Shown: positions 24,101 through 35,273, counted from the first letter of the stretch. The stretch: 64,000 bases of DNA from Chrysaora quinquecirrha (GCA_014526335.1 JACTAT010000014.1:4737840-4801839); one strand, 5' to 3'. Program-made: numbers and translations. The notes: generated by a model from the sequence alone, not told the origin.

Positions 24101-26827
24101 GCATGCGACATTCCTGTTGAAAAAATGGATTTCTAAGGGATTTCCTTGAAATTAACAGAACTTACAGCTATGATGTATGAGATAAGAGATCTCTCTATCT
24201 CCCCCCAAAGAGTGAGTCCCCCCTCCCTTTCTATGTCTTGAAACAGTTGACTGTCTGTAAAGTAGACCACGTGGACTGTGTCCGCTGCAATGCAAATTTC
24301 TGCCATACGCAATGACTTTAATGATTTTAATGGTGACTTTAATTGATTTTTATTTGTTAAGAAGAAAATGGAGTGTCCGTTTTGTAGAAGTGTCCACTTA
24401 GAGATATTTCACTGTGTTTGTCAGAAGCTCAGTTGAGTAATGCCATTGGTAATCTCATTTCAGATATCAATGGCAAGCTGTAATATCAAAGAAAAACAAA
24501 CCTATCTTTATCAGCTGATATCATCAGGTAGAGTTTTGAATCTCCTTTTGTTTCACTATTCTGTTTTAAATCCTCCATCCTTTATTGGCTACTTCTATTC
24601 TTCTTACTTTAGCTACTTACCTACCTACCATACCAATAGTCTTCAAGTAGACTTATTACAATTGTCGTAGTCTACGCTCCTCACCACTCCAGCACTCCAC
24701 TCCAACTCTGAGGAAACAGCATTATGTTGTTGTAGTTGTTAGAAGCTGTTTCCGAGATGTGTTAATTCTAGGTGTAAAGTATACTTTACTGCATTTCAAA
24801 CCAAGTGCTTCATGTTTGCAGACGTTGTTTCTTGTTTGTGTTTAACTATGATAGTTTCTGACATTTGAAAATAGTTTCCCTCAAAATTGAATCTCAGTCT
24901 CCTCCTATGAATGATATTCTCATAAAAGAAAGCCCAAACTGTGCTCTTTTAGATTCTGTTTTTTATCTTTTCTATTTGATTTTTTTTTTGTAGTAAGGAG
25001 ATGTGTGGTGCCAATGGATGGAGGTCTTTCCTCAAACTGATTGGCTTTAATATTCCTGTACCATTAACTGATGAATCTAAGATTGAATTTCCAACTGAAG
25101 ATCCAGATGGTCTGATACATACTAGTTGGCTATTGGTTGAATCTGCTGCAGGTAAAATCATGTCTTTGATATGTGATATACGTAACCCCTGTTTCCTCTC
25201 ATTGATATTTGGTTTAACTCAGTGAAAGATAGTGTAAGAAAGTATGTTTGCGGGGGGTCTCCATAAATCTAAGATTGAACTTCCAACTAACGATCTAGAT
25301 AGTTTGATTCATCATGTTGGGCTATTGGTAGAATCAGCCGCGGTTATCAAAATAGCTGAACCCCCTGTGTTCACCACTTGACGTCATTGTAGCTATTTAA
25401 CGAAGATGAAATTATTGGGGGGATCAGCGTCATGATATCTTGTTAATTTAAAGGTTTTTGGTTCATGATAGGTAGGTCGTGGGTTGGAATCTTCTCGTGA
25501 ATGCTTTTCACAAGCCTACAGTCAACTGAGCTATCAATCCATATAATGTTAAATGGTAAAAATGTAGCCAGGGTAGTTGTTCTTAAATATCAGTCTTAGG
25601 GCCGATGTAGAGGGCACAGTTGAATCGTATTCTATGGTACTAGCTGGCTGTTTTGTAGAGGGGAGAGAGAGAAAACAACCTTTGCTTATTTGAGATAAAA
25701 AAAGGCCCGTAAAATTTGGGTTGAAATACTAAGTGAGGCAAGGCTCGGCATCTATTATGGGGTTATTCAGCTTCTTCAATGTGTTTTCCTATTGTCTTTC
25801 TAGATTTATCTGAGAAAGATGTGAGCTCATTTGCGAATTGCGATGCGGCAAACGGAGATATTCTTCTTCAGACAGTAAGTGCAATTAATAATCATCATAC
25901 TTTATATCAAGTATTAGTTGTGTGTCGATCGATTGATCTTGAATTCAAACCTCGTTAGGGTCGTATTAAACAATCCTGCAATAAACCAAACTACCCTTTT
26001 ATCCGTGGCTGGTGAATGAGTATCTAAGCATGTGAAAACTCTTACGCAACTAGTATAGATTCCGTATACGGGGGAAATCTTACCGCTCAGCACATAGCAA
26101 ACCTTTTCGCAGGAGGTCACATGCTTTATACTGATGACAAGCTCCCAAGTGACCCTAGTTGTTTCCCCGGTCATCGACGGTCCACATCCGCTGTACAGCT
26201 GTAAGAGGCCTTTTTGTCTCTCCTACTGAATAGAAAGAAACTGCTTGATAGCTAGCTAGCTACTTTGCTTACTTGATTTCTTGTTTGCTTGCTTGCTTGT
26301 TCGTTTGCTTGTTTGCTTGCTTGAATGCTTACTAGTTTGCTTGCTATTTTGCTTGCTTGCTTGCTTGCCTGTGTGCTAGGTATTTGCTTGCTAGCTTGTT
26401 TTCATGCTTACTAGCTTGCTAGCTTGTTGCTTGTTAGTTTGTTTGCTTGCTTGCTCTGCAAGCTCTGCTTGCTAGAGTTGAGGTGACATTGGAGTAGGAC
26501 TTTCTTTTGGACTTAAGTTGGCCGTCAGGCTTTAGAACGTGCATTTTCTAATACAACATAGCAGTTCGTAGATCTTTGTGTATGCATTCAAATTTTAATC
26601 ATCATCCTTCTTTTTAACAGTTGTCAAATGCAATGCTAAGAAAAGATACACCATACAGTGATGTCGCTAAGCTAATGGAAATGGACTCAAATGAGAAGAA
26701 ATTTCTGCTTGGTCTGGGATTTCAAGTATTTGAATCGAGTGATGGAAAGTGTCTTCGATACAGATGGAATACCCATAGTGCTGCAAGAGATGCCTTTACG
26801 CTGGTATACGCACTGTTTTGTAATTAA
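21149..26827 (+). CDS. GSDME: Gasdermin E-like pore-forming cell-death protein, 8 exons
   Basis: Gasdermins are two-domain proteins whose N-terminal half, freed by proteolysis, oligomerises in membranes. Exons: 21149-21361, 22230-22575, 22818-23060, 23589-23707, 24464-24527, 24994-25151, 25804-25874, 26621-26827; about 473 residues, close to vertebrate GSDME. Exon 1 has the family start (ALFAAASKHFVKSAG), the KPLCLAKRKKSFWIWKKPK basic patch and TLNDVM. Exon 3 has the strand pair around the IPAGTIIAFS motif. A DKVD tetrapeptide at 23003-23014 sits where a caspase site falls in GSDME. The second Met (21167) may be the true start. Exons 5 and 6 are out of phase by one base; a missing A in the run 24492-24496 explains it. 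A candidate AATAAA lies at 27009-27014. Exon 5 is the least certain. Confidence 0.88.
21953..22070. repeat. Short palindromic element, family A (copy 3)
   Basis: GGGGTGATTCACTCCTTGG start and repeated TTGGAAATCCTTTTG core, in gasdermin intron 1. An accompanying CACGCCC-rich stretch lies just upstream. Confidence 0.5.
23160..23430. repeat. Diverged family B MITE copy
   Basis: Contains AAAACATTGTCGATCAAACA and repeated AAATGTTTTG motifs like the other family B copies. The ends are not recognisable. Lies in gasdermin intron 3. Confidence 0.4.
23824..24000 (+). pseudogene. LINE reverse-transcriptase fragment
   Basis: An open stretch reads GVPQGSILRQFLFGLIISDI and then LYADDTALLQCEGG: RT motifs including the catalytic YADD box, with nothing upstream or downstream. 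It is a truncated relic in gasdermin intron 4, in the gene's orientation. A diverged family A copy follows at 24076-24163. Confidence 0.85.
24076..24163. repeat. Short palindromic element, family A (copy 4, diverged)
   Basis: AGGGGCACTTCC start and the GGGATTTCCTTG core resemble the other family A copies, but the match is weak. Confidence 0.35.
25265..25384 (+). pseudogene. Degenerate duplicate of gasdermin exon 6 in the following intron
   Basis: Sequence from AATCTAAGATTGAACTTCCA onward tracks the end of exon 6 (25071-25151) and the start of its intron at roughly 80% identity by eye, same orientation. The donor GT is lost and the frame is disrupted, so it is not a usable alternative exon. 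Confidence 0.8.
26246..26470. repeat. Imperfect TTGC/TAGC tetranucleotide array
   Basis: Many tandem GCTT/TGCT units with TAGC variants in gasdermin intron 7. Confidence 0.85.
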
Positions 26828-27780
26828 GACTCTTTACATGCTGCACTGAACTCATACACTCTGAACTCATGGACTGTAAGTGGCATGTTATGCTTATTCA
26901 GAACTATTGTTTTTTATGATTACTTTGTATTTTTTTTTAATTTTCTAATCGCTGGCAGCAGGGCTGTATATTATTTTTTCATGATTTGGAACAGAATGAA
27001 TGCTGTAAAATAAACACAAACTCTAGAGCTTATTTTTCGCTATTTCACTTGCTGCATTCTTGTTTTTGGAGAAGTTTTTTCAAAGTCTCTTCAAAAGTTT
27101 ACGGTAAATCAGGTACGTTTATTAATATCAATTTTTATTCTAAAGTTAATATGATGCACCTTTGCTGGCAAGATTGCCTTTCCTGTATATTGATAATATA
27201 ACTACCTAACTAGCTTACTAACTAGCTAAATGGCTAACTTAATTAAGGTTTAGAAGGGGGGGGGGGTTCTTGATCCAAACTTGTACAGGGTGTGACCCTT
27301 ACCCTCTTATCGCTGAAAATAATACCATGCGTGAACATATTTGTGGCCTTTGTGGGGTCTACTCCAAGTGAAAGAAGGTCTTTGGTATGTTATTTACTCA
27401 ACTCCCTGTTTCATCTCATTGAAATTTTGTTGAACGCATTGAAAGATATTGTAGGAGGGTATTTTTAGAAGGATCGATGAATACCCAATCTGGTAATTTT
27501 GCATCAGCACGCGTGAAATATCTTTCTAAAATTCAATAACTTAAAATTGAGAACAATAAAACGAGGAGAAATAGTAAAAACGTATGGTTCAAAGTTTCTT
27601 CATATAATAAGAAAAATTATTATTGTCATTTACATTTCTGATTAGTCCCCTTAATTCCTTTTTTTCAAAGGTAACAATGCATCTGTTGGCTCTATTATTT
27701 GGCATCCACAGATGAGCTATTCTAGAAAGCAGCACACTCAGTGTCATCTTCATTTGAAGGACTATTCGTGACGCAGACAT
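26828..27780. other. Convergent intergenic region between gasdermin and zeta-tubulin
   Basis: Gasdermin 3'UTR with AATAAA at 27009-27014, a G-run at about 27256-27266, and a copy (about 27395-27470) of gasdermin intronic sequence found at 25187-25250. No additional gene seen. Confidence 0.5.
27395..27470 (+). repeat. Copy of gasdermin intron 6 sequence
   Basis: CCCTGTTTCATCTCATTGAA and the following 40 bp (GCATTGAAAGATATTGTAGG) match 25187-25250 with scattered changes. This suggests a further, more eroded round of the same local duplication. Confidence 0.65.
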
Positions 27781-28594
27781 CTATGTGACTCTGTATTCCT
27801 CGACAACTCCAGACAATGTTTCAAATGCTTCATCAAAGTAATCCTGAAAAAGCAGTGGACAAGGTTTTACTTAATTCCAGCAAAAAGGTGAGACAGATTC
27901 ATAAATGATTTAGAAGTATGCGTTATCTCTCCATCAGATAGGGACAGATCTTTAAGGTCAGATTTCGGTCTTTGTGTGTACCCAATAGTATAAGTCTGAA
28001 GCTTTAGAATGTAAAGGTGTTGGTGATAAAGAGATGTTTTTAAGAACAAGGACAGAGGTTGCACTTTTCGCTTTTCATAATGGTTGCAAATTTTATTTGG
28101 AAATGAAATGACTGACGAGATTATGGGTACTTTTTCACAACAAATTTGTTGTAGTTGAATGGAAGTATAGTATTAATCCCAACATGTAACAAAGCTTAAA
28201 GATGATTTACCTTTGTGCAGCCAAATTTAGAATACCAATGCAAATAGGCAGATTGTTGATACATCAGTGAGGATTTTGTAATAACATGTGACAAGAAATC
28301 TGCATTTCTGCTATTGTTTACGTACAGTGTCAATGCTTGTGGGTAGATATATTCTGGAACGCAGACTGGCGCTAAAAGGGATGGACATAAGGCTTATTAT
28401 TAGGATGATGATCGGGCTGATTAAAGTCAATTTTAGTTATGATAATGATGGGTGTTTATAATTCGATTGTGATTTATACGTTGATAGTGGTAATGTTGAT
28501 AATCATTATGGCTATGGTAAAGATGATTGTTATGAGTAGTAATTGTTCATTCATGATTGCTGATTGATGATTTGTAACTGATGATCTCTGATTA

Positions 28595-28645
<51 letters not shown>

Positions 28646-30817
28646 ATGATCACGCTGACTATGATGAATGATGACGATGATGATTGTGATGATAATGATG
28701 ATGATTGATGATCGTGTTGATTATGAAGATGGTAATTACAACTATGATGATGAATAACATTACTTTTCGTACTTACTCGTCCATAAATCAGCCCTCTGTT
28801 GATCGACAAAGCCTAGCTTTTCTTTCATCATTTGAAGAACTTGATTACGCTCATATTCAAACGATTTAAAACACTCCCCTCTCGCAACAAGAACAGCAGC
28901 AGTATTTTATACTTTCTTCCTGATAAGTCCGTCTTTGGAACATCTCGTAGAAGAGACATTAAAATTTTCTTATAATCTGATGTGATTGCCCTCGATCGCT
29001 TCTGATATGATGAGATGAATTTCAGATTTTTATCTGGAATTAGATATCTTAATATTTCATTCCAGTCCTCAGTGTAATTACTTGTTGTATCCTCAATTGA
29101 ACACTCGTCAAAGTAGGAAAACAAGTCTGTGTCATCCTCTCTGATACTAAATGCATCTTTCGTAGGCATCTCTTGCATCGACTTGTTGGATGCTGGTTTC
29201 CTTGTGTCATTTCCTGTAAATTTCGTTTTATTTTTGACAGAATCTGAAGTCGATCTATTACTACAGACGGAATCTGAGTTGAGAACTTGCTTTCTACTTT
29301 TACCAGCATCTTGAGCAACTTTCCTCGATTCGATTTTGGTACCCTTTATCTTTGCGTTGGTCGAAGAAACTTCACTTGATGTATGCCTCTGTTCTGCTTT
29401 TGAATGCTTGAATTTTTCATTTGAAGCATCTCTCTGATTCCTACTACCTGACAAGAATCTCACGTCCCGTTGCTGAGCTTTCAAAAGAGGAGTTGATAAT
29501 CTTTGTGCTGCATGGTCTCTTGAAAATGGATGAAGCAGATTTGTGATACAGTAAGAAACAGAGTCATTCATTTGGTCAATTGATACTTTTCTTGATTGCG
29601 TTTTTGATGCAGCACTCCCCGAACTTCGTAAGAGGTCGTTCATAAGATCATCATTGTGGAAAATCATTACGCTGTAGGCAAACCTGTTATAAACATAATT
29701 TTATACGTCATACACACATCACTCTTTCCCAGATAGATGCTTTGATCGACCTTATAGAAAAAGCTATTTGAAATTGTATTACACCTACTCCTTTCTCATA
29801 AATTGCAGCTCGAAAAATTTAGATTGCTCATGTTTCGCGTTTTGAATATACCTGTAAATTTAACCTTGCAGCTTCTTGAGCTTCTTGTAGCAACTATCTT
29901 GCAGTATGGCCTGCCTGCTGCAACCAGTTCCTAATTCCGTCTTGTGGCCGCCCGGGCTCTTTTGTCTTTACAGTGGATTTAAATTGGAACTAAAAACCGA
30001 CTGAAAACAAGACTGGATTCGCTATTTCTTTAAAAATGTACTGAGATTAATAAGTGTTGCTGGTTTTAGTTTATGTTGCATAGTTATTGTTTTACAATTA
30101 AATCAAGCAGGAGTATTTAAAAATTAAAGAAAATCAGCCGGGTAGATGGTTGAGGTACCCAAGGCACAACCATTTGCGCATCAAACATTTTGCAATCTTA
30201 CAAACCTTTGAAGCCATGCAAGTGTAAGAAGTGCATTATAATGCTGCAAAGGACTTTCACCAGAAACGAACGGTGCTGTGGTTATTGATGTGATGTGACT
30301 TGATGGAAATTCCTCTTTGAGCGATTCAATTATCGAAGATCCCAAACCACCCCCTGTTCCTCCAATTAAACTGTGCACAACGACAAAGCCTGTAAAATAA
30401 AATCAGGGGGTAAAATAATGAATTTCAAGCTAACATATTTAGGAATACAAGGTGTAAACGAAAGAGTATCGATTTTGTGCAAATTCTATGTACTTGCCGG
30501 AAAATCGAACATGACGCTCCAGGAAACTCTGGACCACTTCAACTGCTTTTCGCTTTATTGGAATACTATCCATTTTGTCACACTGCAGATGATACCCCAT
30601 GGCCCAGTTACACCCTCTGCCCTGCCTCGCCATCACTTCCTTCACCCTATGGACTCCTTCAGGAATTTTTTCCTGTAACTCCTGACGACTTTGCCTTCAG
30701 TGTCCACAGCGATAACAAAATCATCATCTTCGTCTTTTCCTTGAACCTCGCTGCATTTAATAATTTTATACCTATCTGATTTCCGAATTGGCCAACGAAG
30801 ACGTAAACTTTTCCCAT
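27781..30817 (-). CDS. TUBZ: Zeta-tubulin, 6 exons, with a large internal insertion
   Basis: A non-canonical tubulin of centrioles/basal bodies. Exons in transcript order: 30817-30498, 30389-30206, 29683-28875, 28812-28777, 28371-28211, 27843-27781. Visible tubulin motifs: VFVGQFGNQIG at the N-terminus, VIAVDTEGKVV, GRGCNWAMGYH, the GTP signature HSLIGGTGGGLGS, APFVSGESPLQHYNALLTL, FHNDD, SAYLHWYSKFGC and the tail DYFDEAFETLSGVVEEYR. SGESPLQHYN argues for zeta rather than delta or epsilon. Exon 3 carries roughly 120 extra Ser/Lys-rich residues between NLLHP and NLKFISSY, so the protein is about 524 residues rather than about 450. Intron 1 uses a GC donor. Two single-base breaks in exon 1 (runs at 30764-30767 and 30666-30671) are probably sequence errors, since correction gives a whole codon number. 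Confidence 0.85.
28470..28760. repeat. GAT/ATG trinucleotide-rich array
   Basis: A pure ATG/GAT run at about 28597-28642 inside a wider imperfect GAT-rich tract, in a zeta-tubulin intron. It is the same sequence class as 3528-3975 and 41960-42310. Confidence 0.85.
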
Positions 30818-30961
30818 GTTTTTTGAGAAAATATAACATGAAAGTGATACTTTTCAAAGCCGCCCTGTTTGTTGTTATTCGCCCATAATGTTTCAGTCTC
30901 TCATTCAGCAGTAACCTCTTTTTCATTTTGACCGCACATACGGGATCTTTGGTCATAGAAT
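30818..30961. promoter_or_regulatory. Bidirectional promoter between zeta-tubulin and RPL41
   Basis: The zeta-tubulin ATG (30817, minus) and the presumed RPL41 first exon (from about 30962, plus) are only about 145 bp apart and divergent, so the two promoters must overlap. A pyrimidine tract at 30961-30972 could be the RPL41 TOP start. No convincing TATA box or RFX X-box was seen. Confidence 0.55.
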
Positions 30962-31646
30962 CCTTCCTTTCCATTCTGTCGTCGTGAGGAGAAGTAAGCG
31001 AATATTTTGCTCAAGATTTTCAATTTTATTCCATTTGTATCTTTCACATCCGAGTTATTTGTACTTATATCTCATCTTCTTATTGCAGATCCAATACCGG
31101 CGTATCACAATGAGGGAAAAGGTAAAATATTTTCTATCATGCACTCACTTTTTTCAGCCCTTTCTTTGCGACGCTTAGGCCGCAGATATTTTTGTGCGTT
31201 TTGGTTTTCGCAGAGGCAGTTAAGAATCAGAGCCTACAGTGGTTGAATCTGCTGAATCGAGAATCAAGAATGCTTTTGCTAATGCCTAGTTTGCAACGCA
31301 TTCTACCTAAATTTCAGATCTTAGGCCACATGTGCTTTTGTGAACTTTTTTGGGCCTAGGCATCCGCCATCAAGATCAACTTCCAGTTTGTTCTTTACCT
31401 TAAACTTGTTGGAGCGTTTGAAATCATTCTTGTTTTTCTTTTTCAGTGGAAGAAAAAGCGTATGAGAAGGTAAGTCTCAAAATTTCATCTTGTAATTGTG
31501 TTTGGGAAATTGAAGTCAAATTTTAATGAGAAACAGTAGTGGAGTTGGAGTGGATGGTAAAAAGCCTTAATATTGTTACTTAATGTATTCCTATGTTTTT
31601 CAGGTTGAAGCGAAAAAGACGAAAGATGAGAGCAAGATCCAAATAA
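30962..31646 (+). CDS. RPL41: Ribosomal protein eL41 (RPL41), 25 residues over three coding exons
   Basis: The large-subunit protein eL41 is a tiny Arg/Lys peptide. Coding pieces are 31110-31121, 31447-31469 and 31604-31646; spliced they read MREKWKKKRMRRLKR followed by KRRKMRARSK, nearly identical to other animals' eL41. Junctions are GT-AG and in phase (0, then 2). A leader exon of about 30962-30993 starts in a pyrimidine tract, as expected for a TOP mRNA, and is joined to 31089. The stop overlaps an AATAAA-like hexamer (31642-31647), so the real poly(A) signal may lie further on. No frame break is present. Each coding piece is too short to show up as an open frame. Confidence 0.95.
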
Positions 31647-32185
31647 AGTGAAAATTCTTGTTGCACTGTCTTGATGTTGTCTTGAACTGTAGCTGTAGAA
31701 GAATCATATGTACAAACACACACTGATGCACATTGATGTCAAAGACTGCCTTCATGAAGACATGTTGAAGATTTCTATAACAGATGGAACTATAACAGAT
31801 TGTACAGTAACGCAAGAACTGATCACAATGCTTTTCTTAAAATTATTTGAAGAAAAACCTCTGAAAAAACATGATTATCTTGTCATTCTTTTCTAGTCTT
31901 CTGAGCTGGGGCAGTTGTTTGAGTAAGCGAAAAAGGGAACCCTACCTTGTTCTCGTACCTAAAATACTGTGAAAAGTTCTATGACTAATCATTGAAACTT
32001 TGTGTGTACTAACTGGAGAAAATTTTGTACTTGAAGAAGGCTAATGTGCTGGGGGGATAGTTTCCATAGTCTTGATCCCATTCCCCTCCATTGAACTATG
32101 TTCCCCCCTGTTTCTCATTCAAGAGCCCGCAGGTCTCCTAGTCAGAATGCTGGACCTGCGGAATGGGAAAGCGACAGGTCTTGCG

Positions 32186-32262
32186 TATAGACCTTTTAAA
32201 AGAGGCCTGGGTCGGCACGGCATTTTTCTGGAAAATGGTAGACTTAAGTAATCCTCCCGGCG
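32186..32262 (+). repeat. Interspersed repeat, family C (copy 3)
   Basis: GGCCTGGGTCGG then TTTTTCTGGAAAATGGTAGA, matching 6106-6150. Confidence 0.45.
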
Positions 32263-32537
32263 TAAAATGCAAGTCATTTTACTTCGTCTTAATTTCTTAT
32301 TCCAATAAAAATGAAAGAAAGGATTCAAGTGCCACCATACAAGTTCAAAGAGGGAATTTTAATAAAATGTTTTTGTGTTGCTTGCATCTTGTTTTCTGCA
32401 TAGTCAATAGACTATGATCGACTATTGACTATGATTTCTGCAGTTATTTGCAACATTTATGGTTGCAGACGCTTTTCTTCTTTTGTTTTCCATTTATTCG
32501 TGAATGTAAAGACAAATTTGGTGCGCCACCTCCCCTA

Positions 32538-32640
32538 AAAGGACCGCAATTCAATTGGTTGCACGGGAAAGGATTCCCTAATTGGGAATGCCTACCATTT
32601 CCCAGAAAAAGCTGACCCTGACCCTTTTCTTTGAGATGGT
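32538..32640 (-). repeat. Interspersed repeat, family C (copy 4)
   Basis: Inverted relative to copies 1 and 3: GGGAATGCCTACCATTTCCC and an adjacent GGATTCCCTAATT block. Confidence 0.5.
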
Positions 32641-32659
32641 CCATTGCATGATTTCATTG

Positions 32660-32830
32660 CAGCGGTGCAACAAACTAGGGACATGTCCCCTTCCTTTTAG
32701 CGAGAGACAGGCAATGTTTCTTGGAGACAGAAGAAACATTTCGGTTCTCCGCTACTCGGGAGACTTGTTACTCGGTTGTAACCCGCCTGTTTAGCCGCCC
32801 AAGAAGACTTGTCGAATACAACGTTGCGCC
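32660..32830. repeat. MITE-like element, family D (copy 2)
   Basis: Shares CAATGTTTCTTGGAGACAGA, AGAAACATTTC and CGGGAGAC.TGTTACTCG blocks with 16740-16840. The ends are eroded. Confidence 0.45.
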
Positions 32831-33479
32831 GCATGTCTCTTGAATCGAGCCTATGTTGCTCTTGTAATTTTGTTCTACTAGAAACTTAATTGAAAGCGTT
32901 CGATTACCGGCAACGGAAAAATTACCCCATCCCCAAAAAATATCGAATTGATTGTTGGATTTTCCAAAATCCATCAGGTACAAATACGAAATATTACATA
33001 GTCTTTGGAGATAATAGTTTTATGTAACCATGATGTAACAGGGATTTACAGACAATTTAACGAAATCTTTTAACTGGTTTTGCCATAGATTGAGAAAAGA
33101 AGTTCCAAAAGGAATGATAAAAGCCTTAAAGTAACAAATAAAATACGGAAATGAAAGGTAGGAATGCAAACCTATTATTTTTTAATTCAAAGGAGATTTA
33201 TAGTTTAAACCAGACAATGGTTACCTAACTAACTTGGATGAAAGATTTAAGACCTGAGTTATTTTATCCCAAGGCAAGGAACCCTAAAACAGATTTTATT
33301 ATGAATTTTCTCATTTATTTTATTTGCGTTCTCAAATTTTCGAGCAATTCAAGACAAATTATTTCATTTTTCTTCAAAACAAATTTAAATAAACCAACTT
33401 AATTTACAGTACATAAATAAAATACTTCCATTTAAAAACTTAACCAGTTTTAATTTTCCACAGAAATGAAAGTCAGTGA

Positions 33480-33575
33480 AGTTATCCAATGGGGACTCGA
33501 GGCCTGGATCTAGTTATCCAATGATGACCGGAGGCCTGGATCTAGTTATCCAATGAAGACCCGAGGCCTGGATCT
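33480..33575. repeat. Three tandem copies of a 32-bp unit at the dynein light chain stop codon
   Basis: Each unit runs GTTATCCAATG...GAGGCCTGGATCTA (about 33480-33511, 33512-33543, 33544-33575), with changes in the middle. The last unit overlaps the TAG of the minus-strand gene at 33574-33576, so the duplication begins at its stop codon. Confidence 0.85.
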
Positions 33576-35273
33576 AAGGTACGTCAACATTCCCAGGGTT
33601 CTTTTCGTCTGTAGAATTCTTGGTATGAATTTTTGAATACAAATGATTCTGAAACGATTTTACGGGAACTGAAATTTCCCGAAAATCGATCGCAAGCACC
33701 GAAGCAACGGCGAACAAAGAGTCCTGTCTATACGATGCAACAGTGAAGTTGTCGGTCCGTGGGCCTAAATTACATTGTGTTGCAGATGTAATGCCATTGT
33801 CCTCAACAGCACCAATAAAAACTTGCACAACTATTTTGAAAACTCCTCCAGTTATGAGCTCAATTTTGCCTTTTATTGATTCGCTGATGTCTCGGCACCA
33901 ATGCGTGGTCTTTTCGGCATGGAAGACCTTCTTGCAAAGTGTTTTTGCAAGTTCCCTTTGTATTATGTTATAAATTATTTCATTCTGTTTCTCAGCAAAA
34001 TTTTGTTTTGTATTTTGCATACTTTTTGTGCCATTTGTACTTCCATTTTGAAAATTTCATAAAAATTACCGTCCGCGTGATCAGCTTTATCGACAGATTT
34101 CGTTTTTCTTGAGGCGAAAATTCGTCGTTTTCGCTGAGCCGCAATCGAAGCATTTGATATCATACTGTCGTTTAAATCTTCGCTACCAATACGACAGTGA
34201 GCGTCTGAACTTTCCGAAAGAGATCTCGGCAACGGCTTTCGGATTTTATGCGAATGCGATGTCGTATCGTTTTTCCCCCTCGAAAGATGTTTTCGTAATA
34301 TCGACGGACTATTTCTCAAGCTATCATCAAGCATTTTGGACAGAAAGTTATCTGCTTTCCTCGAATTTTGCGAATCCTGTTTTTGTAAAGCATTCTTTCG
34401 TGAGGTTTTCGGAGAGTTTTCCGGTGTTTTGTCGAAAAATACATGATTAGTACTCCCTGACACTTCAGCGTAACTCGAAGGCGAACTTGATGGTGAGTTG
34501 TCGTAATTAGTCGTAAAGCATCTCTCTCGTGTTGGAATATCAACAGACTTTGATGTCTTTTTGAATAAGTTTCGCTTTGAATTCCAGCTAACATCAGGCG
34601 AACTTTCACAAGAGCTCGAACGATTCATTGATGAGCTCGAATCCTGCCGATGGATTTTGTTGCGACTTCGATTCTTCGATTTACGCGCCCATGTGAACAA
34701 AAGAGACTTCTGTCGTCGAAATGGCTTTGAGGGTTGTACTCTTTGATTCAAATCTGGTAATGACTTGCTATGCCTTATAGATTCTGGAGCTTTCGTGTTT
34801 CTTTGTAACGGCAAACTAGAATTAAACTCTGCACTGAAATTACTTCGTTTATCAAGATTAAAAATCGAATTAAACATTCCTTTGAGTCTCTCTGAGAAAC
34901 CAGCTCGTGCTGTTGTTTGTTTCATATCACCAGCATGTAAACCTTTGTTTTTCTTAGTCCTAAATGAAATAGAATCCATAGTATCTTGATAAACAGGCTG
35001 CTCAATTGACGTAAATTTTGTTATTCTCATTCCAATTTCTCTGTTCGATTCCCTCCCTGAAAACACTTGGATAATCTGACTCCGTTCTTGGCATTCTAAG
35101 GCATTATTTGGTACCACGCTGCTGATGTTTGTAACATCATAAGAGCCTTCTGTCTTGAATTTCGTAAACAACTTTGGCATAGAGATACTCCTACGTTTCA
35201 GTCCCATCTTGACTGGATTTAGTGGTATTCCTGTTTTGTGAAAATCTGTGGTTAACACTTGATGAAATTCCAT
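33574..35273 (-). CDS. Tctex1-type dynein light chain with a long disordered N-terminal extension
   Basis: A single-exon reading frame starts at 35273. The C-terminal ~115 residues form a Tctex1/DYNLT domain (ELAKTLCKKVF, CRDISESIKGKIE, FKIVVQVFIGAVEDNGI, TDNFTVASYRQDSLFAVASV), the dynein cargo-adaptor fold seen in DYNLT4/5 (TCTEX1D) proteins. The first ~430 residues are basic and Ser-rich with repeated R-x-x-S patches and SPSSSPSS, and look disordered. The two halves are one base out of frame at the A-run (plus strand 34023-34027); adding one base gives 566 residues. No in-frame alternative start would give a normal short light chain except at 34020. Which paralogue it is cannot be told from sequence alone. 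Confidence 0.8.

Larger units (their letters stand above)
31647..33573. other. Intergenic region rich in short repeats
   Basis: Contains RPL41 3' flank, family C copies (about 32186-32262 and 32538-32640), a diverged family D copy (about 32660-32830) and AT-rich unique DNA. No conserved protein frame seen. Confidence 0.5.

Noticed and set aside
25445..25550. tRNA-like sequence
   Set aside because: A-box-like and B-box-like motifs are on opposite strands.
28598..28642. Coding poly-Ile or poly-Asp tract of zeta-tubulin
   Set aside because: The tract is in an intron; the neighbouring exons join in phase without it.
30498..30817. Zeta-tubulin as a pseudogene
   Set aside because: Only two single-base breaks, both in A-runs; all splice junctions and the rest of the protein are intact.
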